DNA of 64,000 nucleotides from Defluviitaleaceae bacterium (GCA_009780585.1 WQZS01000011.1:1-64000), one strand, 5' to 3'. Numbered from the stretch's first letter, positions 35,901 through 46,895 are shown. Notes: generated by a model not told the origin, from the letters alone. Numbers and translations: made by a program.

Positions 35901-38336
35901 ATGCCCGCTTACACACCCATGATGGAACAATATTTTTCAATCAAGGCGAAGTTTGAGCATTGCATACTCATGTTCCGCTTGGGCGACTTCTTCGAGATGT
36001 TCTTCGAAGACGCGAAGACCGCTTCGCAAGCGCTGAGCATCGCGTTGACGGCACGCGACTGCGGGCAGGAGGAACGCGCCCCCATGTGCGGCGTACCCGC
36101 CCACGCGGTGGATAACTACATAGCCCGCTTGGTGGCGCAGGGATACCACGTCGCGCTGTGCGACCAAGTGGAGGACGCCAAGCACGCCAAGGGCATCGTC
36201 AAGCGCGACGTTGTGCGGGTCATCACCCCCGGCACGGTTACCGACGCCAATCAACTTGAGGAAAACCGCCACAACTATATTACGTGCGTGGCCTCCCATT
36301 CCCATGACAAAGACGAACGCTTTACCATCGCCACGGCGGACATCACCACGGGCTTATTTATAGCTACAACCGTTGATTCCGGCCAAAAAATGACGGACGA
36401 ACTTACCCGATTGGCTCCCGCGGAGATTCTCCTCCCCGAGGGCTTTACCCTTGCTCGTGTGGTGGAGAACGTCACCGGCCTAAAAGCTACCGCCGCTCCC
36501 GTATGGACATTTACCCACGCGAACGCCTTCAAATGCTTGACCGAGCATTTTTATACACTCCACTTGGAAGGCTTCGGCCTTTCCCAAAACGCGCCGGAAA
36601 TCCCCGCCGCGGGCGCGTTGTTGTTTTATTTGGCGGATACACAGCGGAATATGCTGGCACAAATCACTTCGATCAAACCCTACACACAACACGGCTATAT
36701 GGTGCTGGACGCGCCTTCGCGCCGCAACCTCGAGCTAACCACCCGTATGCGCGAACCGAGCAAAAAAGGCTCGCTCCTCGGCGTGCTGGATCATACCAAG
36801 ACCGCCATGGGCGCAAGGCTGTTACGCAATTGGGTGGAACTTCCCTTGCTTAAATCGGATGATATTGTGCGCCGCCAATCCGCCGTAGCCGAGTGGTACG
36901 ATTCCCCGATGCAACGGGCCGATTTACGGGTCTTTTTGCAAAATATCCACGACTTGGAACGCGTGATGTCACGTTTGGCCGCGAGCTATTCCAATGCCCG
37001 CGATTTGGCCGCGCTGCGTGCCTCCTTGCACGATTTGCCCGCCATTGGCGCGTTATTAAAGGAAACGCAAAGCCCCGTATTAAAGGATATCTACCGCACG
37101 TACGACGATTTGGCGGACCTTTTTTCCATGATCACCGCCCGTATCGTCGAAACGCCGCCCCACAGCGTCCGCGAAGGCGGCATGATCCGCGGCGGCGTCA
37201 ACGCGAGGCTTGACGAATTGCGGGGCGTACGTGATAACGCCGCCGATTTCGTCGCGCAAATGGAAACCCGCGAACGCGAGCAAACAGGCATCGCTTCATT
37301 AAAAATAAAAAACAACCGCGTGTTCGGCTATTACATTGAAGTTACCGCGTCCAATTTGACAAAGGTCCCCGCGCATTACCACCGCAAGCAAACCATCGCC
37401 AACGGCGAACGTTTCATCACGGAGGAATTAAAGCAACTGGAAGAAACCATATTGGGCGCGGATGAGCAAATCAACGCGCTCGAATTCGACTTGTTCGACG
37501 CGACCCGCCGCGAGGTCGTGGAACAAATGGCGCGCGTGCAATTCACAGCCATCGCGCTGGCGACGCTGGACGCCTTCCAATCCCTGGCCGAAGCCGCCGA
37601 CCGGGGTCGCTATGTAAGGCCCGCCGTGGACAACGGTACGGGTATCTATATCAAGGAAGGGCGGCATCCGGTATTGGAAGGGATTCGGAACGCGGGGAAC
37701 GAGGCGTTTATTCCCAATGATACGGACATGGATGTTGACGGGAACCGCCTTTCGATCATCACGGGGCCCAACATGTCGGGTAAATCGACGTATATGCGGC
37801 AAGTCGCGCTGATCGTGCTGATGGCGCAGATCGGGTCGTTCGTGCCTGCCGAAGAAGCGCGCATCGGCACGGTGGACCGTATTTTCACCCGCGTGGGCGC
37901 GTCGGACGATTTGGCAACGGGGCAAAGCACTTTCATGGTGGAAATGACCGAGGTTGCGAATATCCTGCACAACGCGACCGCCCGCTCGCTGATCATCCTG
38001 GACGAAATCGGCCGCGGGACGAGTACGTTCGACGGGCTTTCGATCGCGTGGGCGGTACTTGAACACATCGCCTGCGAAATCGGCGCGAAGACGCTGTTCG
38101 CCACGCACTACCACGAGCTGACGTTATTGGAGAAACGCATCGCGGGCGTCGTCAATTTTTATTTCACCACACGGGACGCGGACGGCGATATCGTATTCCT
38201 GCGCAAGCTCGTACGCGGCGAAGCGGGGCAGAGCTACGGCATACACGTAGCGCGATTGGCCGGATTACCGCAATCGACGCTTAAACGCGCGTCTCAATTG
38301 CTTGGGGAATTGAATCCCAAAATCAAGCAAAAATAA
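35901..38336 (+). CDS. mutS: DNA mismatch repair protein MutS
   Basis: This 811-residue protein recognises mismatches and recruits MutL. The mismatch-binding FFEMF motif (Phe-x-Glu) is near residue 34. The ATPase has Walker A GPNMSGKSTYMRQ, Walker B LIILDEIGRGTSTFDG and signature ATGQSTFMVEM. The chain ends shortly after the ATPase, lacking the longer C-terminal tail that E. coli MutS (853 residues) uses to tetramerise. ATG 35901 has AAAAGGTGA upstream. mutL is not adjacent, unlike in many Firmicutes; a chemoreceptor gene follows. Confidence 0.97.
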   Translation: MPAYTPMMEQYFSIKAKFEHCILMFRLGDFFEMFFEDAKTASQALSIALTARDCGQEERAPMCGVPAHAVDNYIARLVAQGYHVALCDQVEDAKHAKGIVKRDVVRVITPGTVTDANQLEENRHNYITCVASHSHDKDERFTIATADITTGLFIATTVDSGQKMTDELTRLAPAEILLPEGFTLARVVENVTGLKATAAPVWTFTHANAFKCLTEHFYTLHLEGFGLSQNAPEIPAAGALLFYLADTQRNMLAQITSIKPYTQHGYMVLDAPSRRNLELTTRMREPSKKGSLLGVLDHTKTAMGARLLRNWVELPLLKSDDIVRRQSAVAEWYDSPMQRADLRVFLQNIHDLERVMSRLAASYSNARDLAALRASLHDLPAIGALLKETQSPVLKDIYRTYDDLADLFSMITARIVETPPHSVREGGMIRGGVNARLDELRGVRDNAADFVAQMETREREQTGIASLKIKNNRVFGYYIEVTASNLTKVPAHYHRKQTIANGERFITEELKQLEETILGADEQINALEFDLFDATRREVVEQMARVQFTAIALATLDAFQSLAEAADRGRYVRPAVDNGTGIYIKEGRHPVLEGIRNAGNEAFIPNDTDMDVDGNRLSIITGPNMSGKSTYMRQVALIVLMAQIGSFVPAEEARIGTVDRIFTRVGASDDLATGQSTFMVEMTEVANILHNATARSLIILDEIGRGTSTFDGLSIAWAVLEHIACEIGAKTLFATHYHELTLLEKRIAGVVNFYFTTRDADGDIVFLRKLVRGEAGQSYGIHVARLAGLPQSTLKRASQLLGELNPKIKQK

Positions 38337-38441
38337 AATTAAATAGAACTTTATGTAAAAACGCTTGTATATGTTGAATTTGCGCAATTTACGTGTTATT
38401 ATTACACTTACATTACAAATAAATATGCAGGGGGAAAGTGT

Positions 38442-40976
38442 ATGCTAAACAGTTTAAAAGGGAAACTGATCCTCCCTATCGCGGCGGTTCTGTTATTTAC
38501 GGTCGTTGTGATAATCGTTTACGTATCCTCAGCCACGCGCGATTTGGCGGAGGACTTGACCCAGGAGCGGCTGGATGTTTCATCCAACGCCGTGTCCTCC
38601 AAGTTAAAGGACCTTGAGGCAAGGTCCGAGCTCGTCGCTTACGCCGTCGCCACTAACTACAATATCATCCAAAGCATCCTGGCCTGGAACGAAGGCGATC
38701 AGGACCGGGCAAGGCAGGAACTGATCGCTTACCTGACCCCCACCGCCCGCGATATGGATGTGGACAGCTTCATCGTGCGCGACGCCGACGGTGTGGTCAT
38801 ACTCCGCTTGCACGATATTAATAATTTCGGCTCGGCGGACGGTTCGGCCTCGAGTGTACAAGCCTTGCAAGGGCGCACCACCACAGGCTTCTCCTCGACG
38901 GCGACCATGCCGATGGGGCTTAACACCACCGCCCCCGTATGGCACAACGGCCAAATCATCGGTAACATAGCCCCGCTTACCTTCATCCACACAAACGGCT
39001 TCGTGGACCGTTTTTCCGAAATCTTTAACTCCCATATCACGGTCTTCGGCGGGGCGAACGGCAACGAGCGCGTAGCCACCACCTTCGGGCGGGAAACGGG
39101 GAACCGCGTAACCGGCACCACGATGGACAGCACCGAAATTACGGACCCCGTACTCAACCGCGGTGTTGTTTACAGCACCCGTACCGATTTGTTCGGAGCG
39201 AGTTATAACGTCATCTATTATCCTTTAACCAACCTCAGCAACAACCCCGTCGGTATGTTCTCGGTCGCGTTCTCCGCCGAGCATGTGGACACCGCCGTAT
39301 CCGCCAAGCAAATGATGCTGATCCTCATCGGCGGTATAAGCATTGTGATTGCGGCCGGCATCATGTTTTGGCTGATTACCAAGCTGCTTAAGCCCCTGGA
39401 CGGGCTCACCAAGAGCGTCAAGGCCGTAGCCGCGGGTAACTTTAACATCAACATGGACAGGCAAGGACTTACCAAAGACGAAATCGGCACGATTTCACAG
39501 GATGTGTACGGATTGGTGGACGTCATACGCGGTATGGTGGACGACGTGCATCAAATATCGCGCTACGTCGCCAAGGAAGGCGACATCGACTACCGCTCCG
39601 ACCTTTCCAAGTATCAAGGCGGGTACAAGGAAATGATTGCCGGGCTTAACGAGTTTACGGACGACTACGTAAGCGAAATAAAAGCCGTTATCAAGGTACT
39701 GGGCAACGTGAACATGGGTATCTTCAAATCCGATATGAAAAAGCTGCCCGGTAAGAAAGCCGATTTGAACGTCGCGGTGGATTCGCTTATATCCAACCTC
39801 ACCGGCGTAAATTCGGAAATTAACGGCATGATTGACGCCGCCGCCGTAAAAGGTAACCTCAAGTTCGTCATCGACACCGCCAAGTACGAAGGGGACTGGC
39901 GCACGATTATGTCGGGGCTTAACAGCGTAGCCGAAGCCGTAGACAAACCCCTGGCGGATATCAAGAACGCCATGGATGCCCTTAACCGCGGCCGCTTCGA
40001 CACCTTCGTGGACGGCAGCTACGCGGGCGACTTCCTCGCGATTAAGAACGACATCAACCACGTAATCAAAGGTTTGTCCGAATACGTGCGCGAAATCGGC
40101 GATTGCCTGTCGGATGTATCTAAGGGCGACCTTACGCGCCACATCCGTATGCAGTTTGACGGCGACTTCAACCAAATCAAGCTGTCGATTGACAACATCG
40201 TCACCACCCTCCACAAGACCATGTCCGATATCAATTCCGCTTCCAGCCAGGTATTAATGGGCGCGAAGCAAATTTCGGCAAGCGCCATCGACCTTGCCAA
40301 CGGCGCGCAGCAGCAAGCCAGCAGCGTGGAAGAACTCAACGCCAGCATCGACATCATTAACCAACAAACCCAGCTCAACGCCGAAAACGCCGCCCAAGCC
40401 AGCGAGCTTTCGCGCAAGTCCGCCGAAAACGCAAATGCCGGTAACGAATCCATGAAGCAAATGCTGGGCGCGATGGATCAGATCAAGGAATCCTCCAACG
40501 ACATTTCCAAGATCATCAAATCCATCCAAGACATCACCTTCCAAACCAACCTGCTGTCGCTTAACGCGTCCGTGGAAGCGGCGCGCGCGGGCGAACACGG
40601 CAGGGGCTTCGCGGTCGTAGCCGACGAGGTACGCAACCTCGCCAACAAATCGCAGCAATCCACCGTGGAAACCACCGCACTCATCTCCGACTCCATTAAC
40701 CGTGTGGACGCGGGCTCCACCATCGCCGAAACGACCAGCGAATCCTTGGCGATCATCGTAAAGAACGCCGACGAGGTATTGCAAATCATCAACGGAATCT
40801 CGGCTTCCTCCAAGGAACAAGCCGACTCCATTTCCCAAGTCTCCATCGGCCTTGCGCAAATCTCCAGCGTCGTGCAGTCCAACTCCGCCGTATCGGAGGA
40901 AACCGCCGCCGCGTCCGAGGAGCTCAACTCGCAAGCCGAAGTATTACAGCAATTGGTGGCATACTTCCGCCTATAG
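38442..40976 (+). CDS. Methyl-accepting chemotaxis protein with multiple HAMP-like repeats
   Basis: This 844-residue chemoreceptor has a first membrane helix at about 8-30, an extracytoplasmic cache-like sensor (about 30-285) and a second membrane helix at about 290-315. A HAMP domain and several further HAMP-like repeats follow (about 320-590, each ending in phrases like [10 protein letters not shown]). The signalling hairpin contains [32 protein letters not shown]. It relays ligand binding to CheA, matching the flagellar genes in this window. GGGGGAAAG precedes the ATG. Ligand unknown. Confidence 0.93.
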   Translation: MLNSLKGKLILPIAAVLLFTVVVIIVYVSSATRDLAEDLTQERLDVSSNAVSSKLKDLEARSELVAYAVATNYNIIQSILAWNEGDQDRARQELIAYLTPTARDMDVDSFIVRDADGVVILRLHDINNFGSADGSASSVQALQGRTTTGFSSTATMPMGLNTTAPVWHNGQIIGNIAPLTFIHTNGFVDRFSEIFNSHITVFGGANGNERVATTFGRETGNRVTGTTMDSTEITDPVLNRGVVYSTRTDLFGASYNVIYYPLTNLSNNPVGMFSVAFSAEHVDTAVSAKQMMLILIGGISIVIAAGIMFWLITKLLKPLDGLTKSVKAVAAGNFNINMDRQGLTKDEIGTISQDVYGLVDVIRGMVDDVHQISRYVAKEGDIDYRSDLSKYQGGYKEMIAGLNEFTDDYVSEIKAVIKVLGNVNMGIFKSDMKKLPGKKADLNVAVDSLISNLTGVNSEINGMIDAAAVKGNLKFVIDTAKYEGDWRTIMSGLNSVAEAVDKPLADIKNAMDALNRGRFDTFVDGSYAGDFLAIKNDINHVIKGLSEYVREIGDCLSDVSKGDLTRHIRMQFDGDFNQIKLSIDNIVTTLHKTMSDINSASSQVLMGAKQISASAIDLANGAQQQASSVEELNASIDIINQQTQLNAENAAQASELSRKSAENANAGNESMKQMLGAMDQIKESSNDISKIIKSIQDITFQTNLLSLNASVEAARAGEHGRGFAVVADEVRNLANKSQQSTVETTALISDSINRVDAGSTIAETTSESLAIIVKNADEVLQIINGISASSKEQADSISQVSIGLAQISSVVQSNSAVSEETAAASEELNSQAEVLQQLVAYFRL

Positions 40977-41059
40977 TAAAAACGCGGCAGGTATTTGCAC
41001 AACGCTTCATATCCATGTATAATAAACGCAACGGGGGTCGCCGATAAGCGGCCCCCCAA

Positions 41060-41142
41060 GCCCGAGTGGCGGAACGGCAGACGCGGTGGACTCAAAATCC
41101 ACTGATGGCGACATCGTGGGGGTTCAAGTCCCTTCTCGGGCA
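41060..41142 (+). tRNA. tRNA-Leu (anticodon CAA)
   Basis: The acceptor stem GCCCGAG/CTCGGGC, the anticodon stem GTGGA/TCCAC with loop CTCAAAA (anticodon CAA, reading UUG), the long variable arm (GATG-GCGA-CATC) and a TTCAAGT T-loop all fit a class II leucine tRNA. The CCA end is not encoded. Confidence 0.95.
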
Positions 41143-41160
41143 GCAACAGCCCAAAAAAAT

Positions 41161-41188
41161 CCTGCAACTCAACGTTTGCAGGGTTTTT
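41161..41188 (+). terminator. Terminator after tRNA-Leu
   Basis: CCTGCAA (41161-41167) pairs with TTGCAGG (41176-41182), followed by GTTTTTATTTT. Confidence 0.8.
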
Positions 41189-41360
41189 ATTTTCATAAAA
41201 ACTTATTATTTATGGACATACAAATTTGCGATTCGGGATATTACCGCACCGCTTCCTTTGTCGTCCGTATAATCTTTACCGTTCATGTAATCGGATGTTA
41301 CAATAGTATAACCCGTTTTTAATATAGTAATCATATCCAAAGGAACGAAGGGTGATAACC

Positions 41361-41954
41361 ATGACCGACCCCATGCCGGAATATAAGGACGTTGAGAATA
41401 AACTGATTATCCTGTACCTGCTTAACCGCATGGTGTTGCCTATGTCACGGGGGCAAATCGCGGAAATGGTGCTGAGCGGGGAATTCATGGATTTTTTTAC
41501 CTTGCAGCAAAATTTGTCCGAAATGGTGGAAATCGGTTTCCTGGACGCCTCGCAGGAGAACGCAGCGGATAACAATACCACGCGGTATACCGCCACGGAG
41601 GACGGAGCGAATACGCTGGAATTTTTCGAACGGCGGATCGCCTTCAGCACGCGGCAGGCGATCAACCGCTACGCCAACGAAAACCGGCAGAAGATAAAGA
41701 AGGATTACGAAAAGACCGCTACTTATTTTCCGGATGAAAATAACGACGAATTCCGCGTAAAATGCGGCGTATACGAGGATAAACGCGCGCTTTTGGAGTT
41801 ATTTATCTCGGTGGATACCCGCGAGCAAGCCAAGTTTATCCAAACCAATTGGCAAAAGAACGCAAGCGTCCTTTACGGGCAAATCATCAACGCGCTTACG
41901 ACGCAAATCGCCGAATCAAGCGTCGATACTGAGGTTCATATAAGCGCTGATTAA
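41361..41954 (+). CDS. DUF4364-family putative regulator
   Basis: This 197-residue protein resembles DUF4364, a Clostridia-typical family with an N-terminal winged-helix-like part (KLIILYLLNRMVLPMSRGQIAEM) and a C-terminal unknown domain. ATG 41361 has GAAGG upstream. The 3' end overlaps the convergent yycI gene by 39 bases. The target is unknown. Confidence 0.8.
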   Translation: MTDPMPEYKDVENKLIILYLLNRMVLPMSRGQIAEMVLSGEFMDFFTLQQNLSEMVEIGFLDASQENAADNNTTRYTATEDGANTLEFFERRIAFSTRQAINRYANENRQKIKKDYEKTATYFPDENNDEFRVKCGVYEDKRALLELFISVDTREQAKFIQTNWQKNASVLYGQIINALTTQIAESSVDTEVHISAD

Positions 41955-42743
41955 AAACGGCAGCTCCGAATCGCGGATAAAGATACGGTAGAACGGGAAC
42001 GCGAAATGGACGGAGCCGCGTTCATCGCCGGCGTTGGCGAACTCCAATACATAAACAATGTCCATATGCCAAATAGTAATGGGTTGATTGCCCAGGAGCG
42101 TGTTCGCGCGTTGCAAAAAGGTGATCAACGCTTCGTCGGGCGCGAAGAGCGGCCGTTCGGGGCCGTCGAAGCCAAGCACCCGCCCGAACTGCATATCCAC
42201 CTCGATAATCCCCGCATCCGTTACCAGGAATTCGATAAAATTGGAATAAATCGTATGCCCCCTGTAGGTCTGCCGATACACAACGCGTTGGCCTTCCTCG
42301 TCGTGGGGGGTAAAGCGTTCGTCACGCACGAAACCGGGGAAATACCGCGATATGACGGAATCGACCGTCGTATCCCATCCGTCGGGGTTAAAATACGTGA
42401 CGAAACCGTCCGTAATCCACATCTGCGCACTACCCACGGTAAAGTCAACGCCGAACGGCGTTTCTTCACGTATGACATGGCCGGCGTCGCGGAAGAAAAT
42501 CCCCACCAATTCCTCCTCGTCGTAATAATAGCCCGATATTTGCAACGCGCGCATCGACGGGAAGCGGCGTATCATTTCCGTATCCATTGTAATATTATGG
42601 CGAGCCAAAACGGAGCGAATGATGTCCTCCTGTTCGGCGGAAACCACATAACTCCGATTTTCCGCGATAAGAAAGCCCGCTATCGCAAGATTAAGCAGTA
42701 CGAAGAAAAGCAGGATCAAATTCTTTGCCTTTTCCCATTCCAT
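41916..42743 (-). CDS. yycI: YycI-like regulator of the WalK kinase
   Basis: This 275-residue protein has one N-terminal membrane helix (LILLFFVLLNLAIAGFLIA) and a large extracytoplasmic domain. Together with YycH it contacts WalK in the membrane and modulates its activity. Its place as last gene of the walR-walK-yycH-yycI operon supports the call; sequence similarity alone is moderate. Its start overlaps the yycH stop. Confidence 0.8.
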   Translation of the reverse strand: MEWEKAKNLILLFFVLLNLAIAGFLIAENRSYVVSAEQEDIIRSVLARHNITMDTEMIRRFPSMRALQISGYYYDEEELVGIFFRDAGHVIREETPFGVDFTVGSAQMWITDGFVTYFNPDGWDTTVDSVISRYFPGFVRDERFTPHDEEGQRVVYRQTYRGHTIYSNFIEFLVTDAGIIEVDMQFGRVLGFDGPERPLFAPDEALITFLQRANTLLGNQPITIWHMDIVYVLEFANAGDERGSVHFAFPFYRIFIRDSELPFLISAYMNLSIDA

Positions 42744-44026
42744 TATTGTTCGTCCGTTCTTTCCAAGCGAGATTCCAAGCGTATTTCCAAGCCCGCTCCC
42801 TGCTCAGCCGGAAAGCCCAGCATAAAACGCTCCCCTTCTCTCGTCGGTATATTTAACGCGCCGGGCGTCAGCGTTTGGCGGTTTAACGTATCCAAACCGA
42901 ATGTAAATGCCAGCTTGCGGTAGCGCGTTACGCGCCCATGGTCCACCACTACCTCGATGGGGTACGGGAGCGGATCGTGCGTGGGCCCCCACCCGTCCTC
43001 CGGCGTAAGGAGCGGGAAACCGCCCGCCTCCGTACCCCCGATGACATAATTAAACCAAAAGACATGCGTGCGCCCGCGCGATTCAAACCCCGCGAGGTAA
43101 AAATCATGGCTCGACGCGTGGGGGTCGTTATTTACGAACGCCAGCGCACCCGAAAAATCCGTCATAAAATCGGGCCGTTCGCCGCGTCTGATGGGACGGA
43201 AGCAATTGTATTCCAAAATATTACCCGGGAAATAACGAACCCGCGTATTAATCGTCGAAATCGTGATAACGTTATCGACCATACGCGGGTTCCGTATGGC
43301 GGGGTTGTCGAAGAGATACGACACCTGCGCGTTGACCGAATGAAGCTGTACCTCACCCAAGCGGTTGGCGTACGGGTTCGTCATGCGGAGCGTATTATGC
43401 CGCCAGCCGTCTTGCGTGCGGGGCAGAAAAATCCGCGTATCCGTGGCGTTAAAGTACAGGTTGTCATCGATATAAAAATCGGGTAATTGGAATTGCCCCG
43501 AAGGTAAGGCGAATGTCCAAGCCCGTTCGCTATCCAAAAATATCACGCCCGCGGGTACGACCGCCACGGCGTTAAACGATTCGAGTCCTCTGTCCGTCAG
43601 CGCCGCACCCGTACGGCTATTAAACGCCGGCGCGAAAATGTCCGAATTTACCGTAAACGCGTATTCGTACAGCACGATCGGCCCGCGTAACGCGGCGTTT
43701 AGGGTCGGCGCGGCATCGCTTGTGCCAACGAAATCGCCGCGGCGTAAAATCTCCGCGATGGCATTGTCCGCCGTCGGTTCGTTAACGCCGTAGCGCATGT
43801 CGAACCGCCCGTCCCCATTGCCGAATACCACCCGCATGGGACGTACGATGTCCGTATACCCGTCGGGCGCGGGCGCGTCGAACAAAGCCGCGAAATAAAC
43901 AAAAAAACTGCGGTTCGTAATATTGACGAACCACAGGCGACCCGTTTGGTAAACGGCCAAAACACCCAAAACGATGATCACCAGGGTTTTTATCCTGCGC
44001 AGTATCCCTTTGTTGATATTAAACAT
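42743..44026 (-). CDS. yycH: YycH-like regulator of the WalK kinase
   Basis: This 427-residue protein has a single N-terminal membrane helix (IKTLVIIVLGVLAVYQ) and an extracytoplasmic domain, as in YycH. I chose ATG 44026 (MFNINKG) over the longer frame to 44287, which runs inside walK. It overlaps walK by 8 bases. With YycI it would adjust WalK-controlled cell-wall genes. Confidence 0.8.
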   Translation of the reverse strand: MFNINKGILRRIKTLVIIVLGVLAVYQTGRLWFVNITNRSFFVYFAALFDAPAPDGYTDIVRPMRVVFGNGDGRFDMRYGVNEPTADNAIAEILRRGDFVGTSDAAPTLNAALRGPIVLYEYAFTVNSDIFAPAFNSRTGAALTDRGLESFNAVAVVPAGVIFLDSERAWTFALPSGQFQLPDFYIDDNLYFNATDTRIFLPRTQDGWRHNTLRMTNPYANRLGEVQLHSVNAQVSYLFDNPAIRNPRMVDNVITISTINTRVRYFPGNILEYNCFRPIRRGERPDFMTDFSGALAFVNNDPHASSHDFYLAGFESRGRTHVFWFNYVIGGTEAGGFPLLTPEDGWGPTHDPLPYPIEVVVDHGRVTRYRKLAFTFGLDTLNRQTLTPGALNIPTREGERFMLGFPAEQGAGLEIRLESRLERTDEQ

Positions 44027-45521
44027 ATTTAACCCGTTGGAATGTCGGAGAGTTATCGCCGGATTCGTCCCCTTCGTGGGACATCCCGCCCTCTTCGCGT
44101 TTGAAGCGCAAAACCATGGTCGTGCCTTCGCCCGGGGTGCTTGACGCGTGTATCGCCCCCCCATGCGCCTCCATGATTTCCTTGGCGATGGCAAGGCCCA
44201 AACCCGTACCGCCGAGCGCGCGCGAACGTGCCTTGTCCACCCGGTAAAAGCGATCGAATATCCGCGCCAAATCTTCTTCGGGTACACCCATACCCTCGTC
44301 GCGGATGCTGACCGTGTGGCGGCTTTCGTCCGATTCGACCACTACGTGTACGGTAGAGCCTTCGGGGCTGTATTTGATGGCGTTTGACAAAATATTTGAT
44401 ATCACCTGGTTTACGCGCGGGGCGTTGGCTAGTATAAAACACGCTTCTTCCGTCCCGCCGAGTTTGATCTCCTGGTTCTTTTGCTCGGCCAGCACTTGGC
44501 ATTGGCGGATAGTGATGCGGATCAAGCCCAGTAAATCCACGATATCCAGCTCCAGCGTCGTTTGCTTGTTGTCCAAGCGTGATAACTCCAACAGATCCGT
44601 CACCAGCGTTGTCATGCGGCGCGCTTCCTCGTCGATGATTTCCAAGAAAGCGATGGCGGTTTTGGGGTCTTCAAGTGCGCCGTCTATCAACGTTTCGGTA
44701 TACGTGCGGATGGACGTCAGCGGCGTACGCAGCTCGTGGGAAACATTGGCAACAAATTCCTTGCGCATGTTGTCCTGCTTTTCCTTTTGTTCCAAATGCT
44801 GCACGATTTCATCCGTCATGTAGTTTACGCTGTTGGCCAGTACGCCGATTTCATCTCTGCTGTGTACGGGAATCTTTTTCGACAAGTCGCCCCCGGCCAC
44901 CGCGCGGGCATGGCGTGACATCGCCACGATGGGCCGCGTAATCGTATTCGCCAGGAAATACCACGCAATGGGGATAATGATCAATGCCACCAATACCGTA
45001 AGTAACAAAATCCGTGTGAGCTCGAACAGGTTCGCGTTCATGTCATCGGTCTTCATGCGGGTGTTGATAATAAAACGCCCGTCGGGGTGATCGACGGGCA
45101 TCGCAAAGCTCAGCCATTCCGCTTCAATATCGTTCAAATCCATACCCACACGCCCGACGGAGAAGCCCTCCTGCCCGCTCATGGCCCATGATATGGCGCG
45201 GTCGTTGGAACGCGCCCCCACAAACCCGGCAGGTGCGATCCCGATGCCCAGCTCGCTCATCAGGATCACTTCGATATCATACTCACTTTGCAGCGTTTCC
45301 CACTCGGGCGCGTCCATAAAACGCGAACGATCGTTGGGCTGCACAATCGTGTTATACGCCTGCACGGCAAAACCCCGCAGCCTTTCGCGCGCCCTTTCCT
45401 CCTCCATGGAGCGCACCTGCCGCAACATAAACGTACCGCTTAATACCATGACGATCAAAACCACGGAGATATATATGACCATCAGCTTTAATTTGATACT
45501 GTTGAATCGCCTTACCTTCAT
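44019..45521 (-). CDS. walK: Cell-wall sensor histidine kinase WalK, PAS domain apparently missing
   Basis: This 500-residue protein has two membrane helices (about 13-32 and 165-190) around an extracytoplasmic loop, then a HAMP domain and HisKA with the H box FVANVSHELRTPL. The ATPase has an N box (QVISNILSNAIKYSP) and a G box (GTGLGLAIAKEIM). Typical WalK proteins are about 600 residues, with a cytosolic PAS domain between HAMP and HisKA; here the H box follows HAMP almost directly. The operon position after walR makes the assignment secure. Confidence 0.9.
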   Translation of the reverse strand: MKVRRFNSIKLKLMVIYISVVLIVMVLSGTFMLRQVRSMEEERARERLRGFAVQAYNTIVQPNDRSRFMDAPEWETLQSEYDIEVILMSELGIGIAPAGFVGARSNDRAISWAMSGQEGFSVGRVGMDLNDIEAEWLSFAMPVDHPDGRFIINTRMKTDDMNANLFELTRILLLTVLVALIIIPIAWYFLANTITRPIVAMSRHARAVAGGDLSKKIPVHSRDEIGVLANSVNYMTDEIVQHLEQKEKQDNMRKEFVANVSHELRTPLTSIRTYTETLIDGALEDPKTAIAFLEIIDEEARRMTTLVTDLLELSRLDNKQTTLELDIVDLLGLIRITIRQCQVLAEQKNQEIKLGGTEEACFILANAPRVNQVISNILSNAIKYSPEGSTVHVVVESDESRHTVSIRDEGMGVPEEDLARIFDRFYRVDKARSRALGGTGLGLAIAKEIMEAHGGAIHASSTPGEGTTMVLRFKREEGGMSHEGDESGDNSPTFQRVKYV

Positions 45522-46228
45522 TGAGCGGTTCCCGTACCGAATTCCGCGGTGAAATGGTAACCCACACCGCGTTTGGTGAGAACATACGTGGGATTGTCGG
45601 GTTCGGGCTCGAGCTTGGTGCGTAGCCGACGGATCGTTACATCCACCGTGCGTACGTCACCGAAGAATTCGAAGCCCCATACCTCCTTAAGCAGCATTTC
45701 ACGCGAAAACACTTGGTTATTCTGCGTAGCCAAGAAGCGCACGACCTCAAACTCGCGCCGTGTAAGTTCAACCACCTCGCCGCCCCGCGTCACTTCGTAC
45801 AGGTCCAAATCGACGATGAGCTCACCAAAGATCAACTGTTTACCGACTTCCTTCTTCGCGTCCTTGTCCCATCGGCGCAAGTTAGCCATGACCCGCTTCA
45901 TCAACTCGCGTACGCCGAAGGGTTTGGTCACGTAATCGTCCGCGCCCAAATCAAAGCTCAATACCTTGTCCGTTTCGTCCGCACGTGCCGTCAGCATGAT
46001 GATCGGCACCTGCGAAACCTCGCGTATGCGTTTGCATACCTCGTAACCGTCCATCTTGGGCATCATGATGTCCAACAGTACCAAATCGGGCTTTTCGTTT
46101 AACGCCAGCTTCAAACCCGCCGCGCCGTCATAAGCGGACAAAACGTTGTAGCCTTCCTTCCTCAAGTTATAAGTCAAAATGTCTACGATTCTCATTTCGT
46201 CGTCCACTACCAAAATTTTCGCGCTCAT
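45518..46228 (-). CDS. walR: Cell-wall response regulator WalR
   Basis: This 236-residue OmpR-family regulator has a receiver with Asp9-Asp10, phospho-acceptor Asp53 (VLLDIMMPKMDGYE) and Lys in VTKPF. The winged helix contains TRREFEVVRFLA and VDVTIRRLRTKLE. It controls peptidoglycan hydrolases in Firmicutes. AGGGGAGG precedes the ATG. It heads the four-gene wal operon. Confidence 0.95.
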   Translation of the reverse strand: MSAKILVVDDEMRIVDILTYNLRKEGYNVLSAYDGAAGLKLALNEKPDLVLLDIMMPKMDGYEVCKRIREVSQVPIIMLTARADETDKVLSFDLGADDYVTKPFGVRELMKRVMANLRRWDKDAKKEVGKQLIFGELIVDLDLYEVTRGGEVVELTRREFEVVRFLATQNNQVFSREMLLKEVWGFEFFGDVRTVDVTIRRLRTKLEPEPDNPTYVLTKRGVGYHFTAEFGTGTAQ

Positions 46229-46521
46229 GGGACCTCCCCTATAATTCGAAATATATTCGCATTTCTTGATTTATTGAATCCTTAATTTCCTCATCGCCAA
46301 AGAAACCCTTTGGCGGTTAAGCCTTGAGTGCGCACATTCCTGCGGTAAACCATTGTATATTTAATAGTCGTGTCTTTTTTGCGATCCCCGTCATAAAAGT
46401 CACCTCCAAAAAGCAGTATATCTATAACCATACGCATATGCAAATATTTATATATGGACTTATGGTACAAATGTTTAAAAAGTATCGGTTTTATCATCAG
46501 ATTAAAAAAAGTTTGTTTTAC

Positions 46522-46761
46522 TTATATTGCCCCACCCTGCCGCCCTGCTTGACGGGTAACTGCCCTTTTATAATCCGCTGCAGTCCGTTCCACCAATATG
46601 ATGAGTTGTCCCTTGTACCCTTTGCCTACGATGCCGTCCCCTTCCCAATGACCGAACTCCTCACGGCCTTCAACGGAAACGGGGCGCATTCCAATACTCC
46701 TACCCAAAACCTTCTTCTGTTGTTTTTTGCGCTTCGCGATGGTATGCTCTCCTCGGCTCAT
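46522..46761 (-). pseudogene. IS30-family transposase remnant
   Basis: This fragment of about 79 residues contains the IS30 catalytic-core start: GRSIGMRPVSVEGREEFGHWEGD, then IVGKGYKGQ and LVER, with the first catalytic Asp. Full IS30 transposases are over 300 residues, so the DNA-binding N-terminus and the remaining DDE acids are gone. The rest of the 757-base gap (46229-46984) shows no other gene, only the pyrG promoter region at its end. Confidence 0.8.
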
Positions 46762-46895
46762 CGGTTGACCTCCCTGTCACTATTATTCCGCAAACAACAG
46801 TCTACAAGTATCCACTCTTTGGGCTACCTTTTTTATACCCCCGAAGGGGGCAGTTGAATTTACAATCGGGGCAGTATATTTTGACATAAAACACC

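Noticed and set aside
37428-38114. Long open frame (228 codons) on the minus strand
   Set aside because: It lies wholly inside mutS on the other strand and has no recognisable domain; it is a shadow of GC-rich codon use.
39495-40214. Long open frame (239 codons) on the minus strand
   Set aside because: It is antisense to the chemoreceptor gene, whose domains are clear.
44027-44287. N-terminal extension of yycH
   Set aside because: It lies inside walK; the inner start gives the expected short cytosolic end and membrane helix.
46291-46497. Possible small gene near the IS30 remnant
   Set aside because: No family resemblance, no ribosome-binding site, and odd composition; more likely non-coding.
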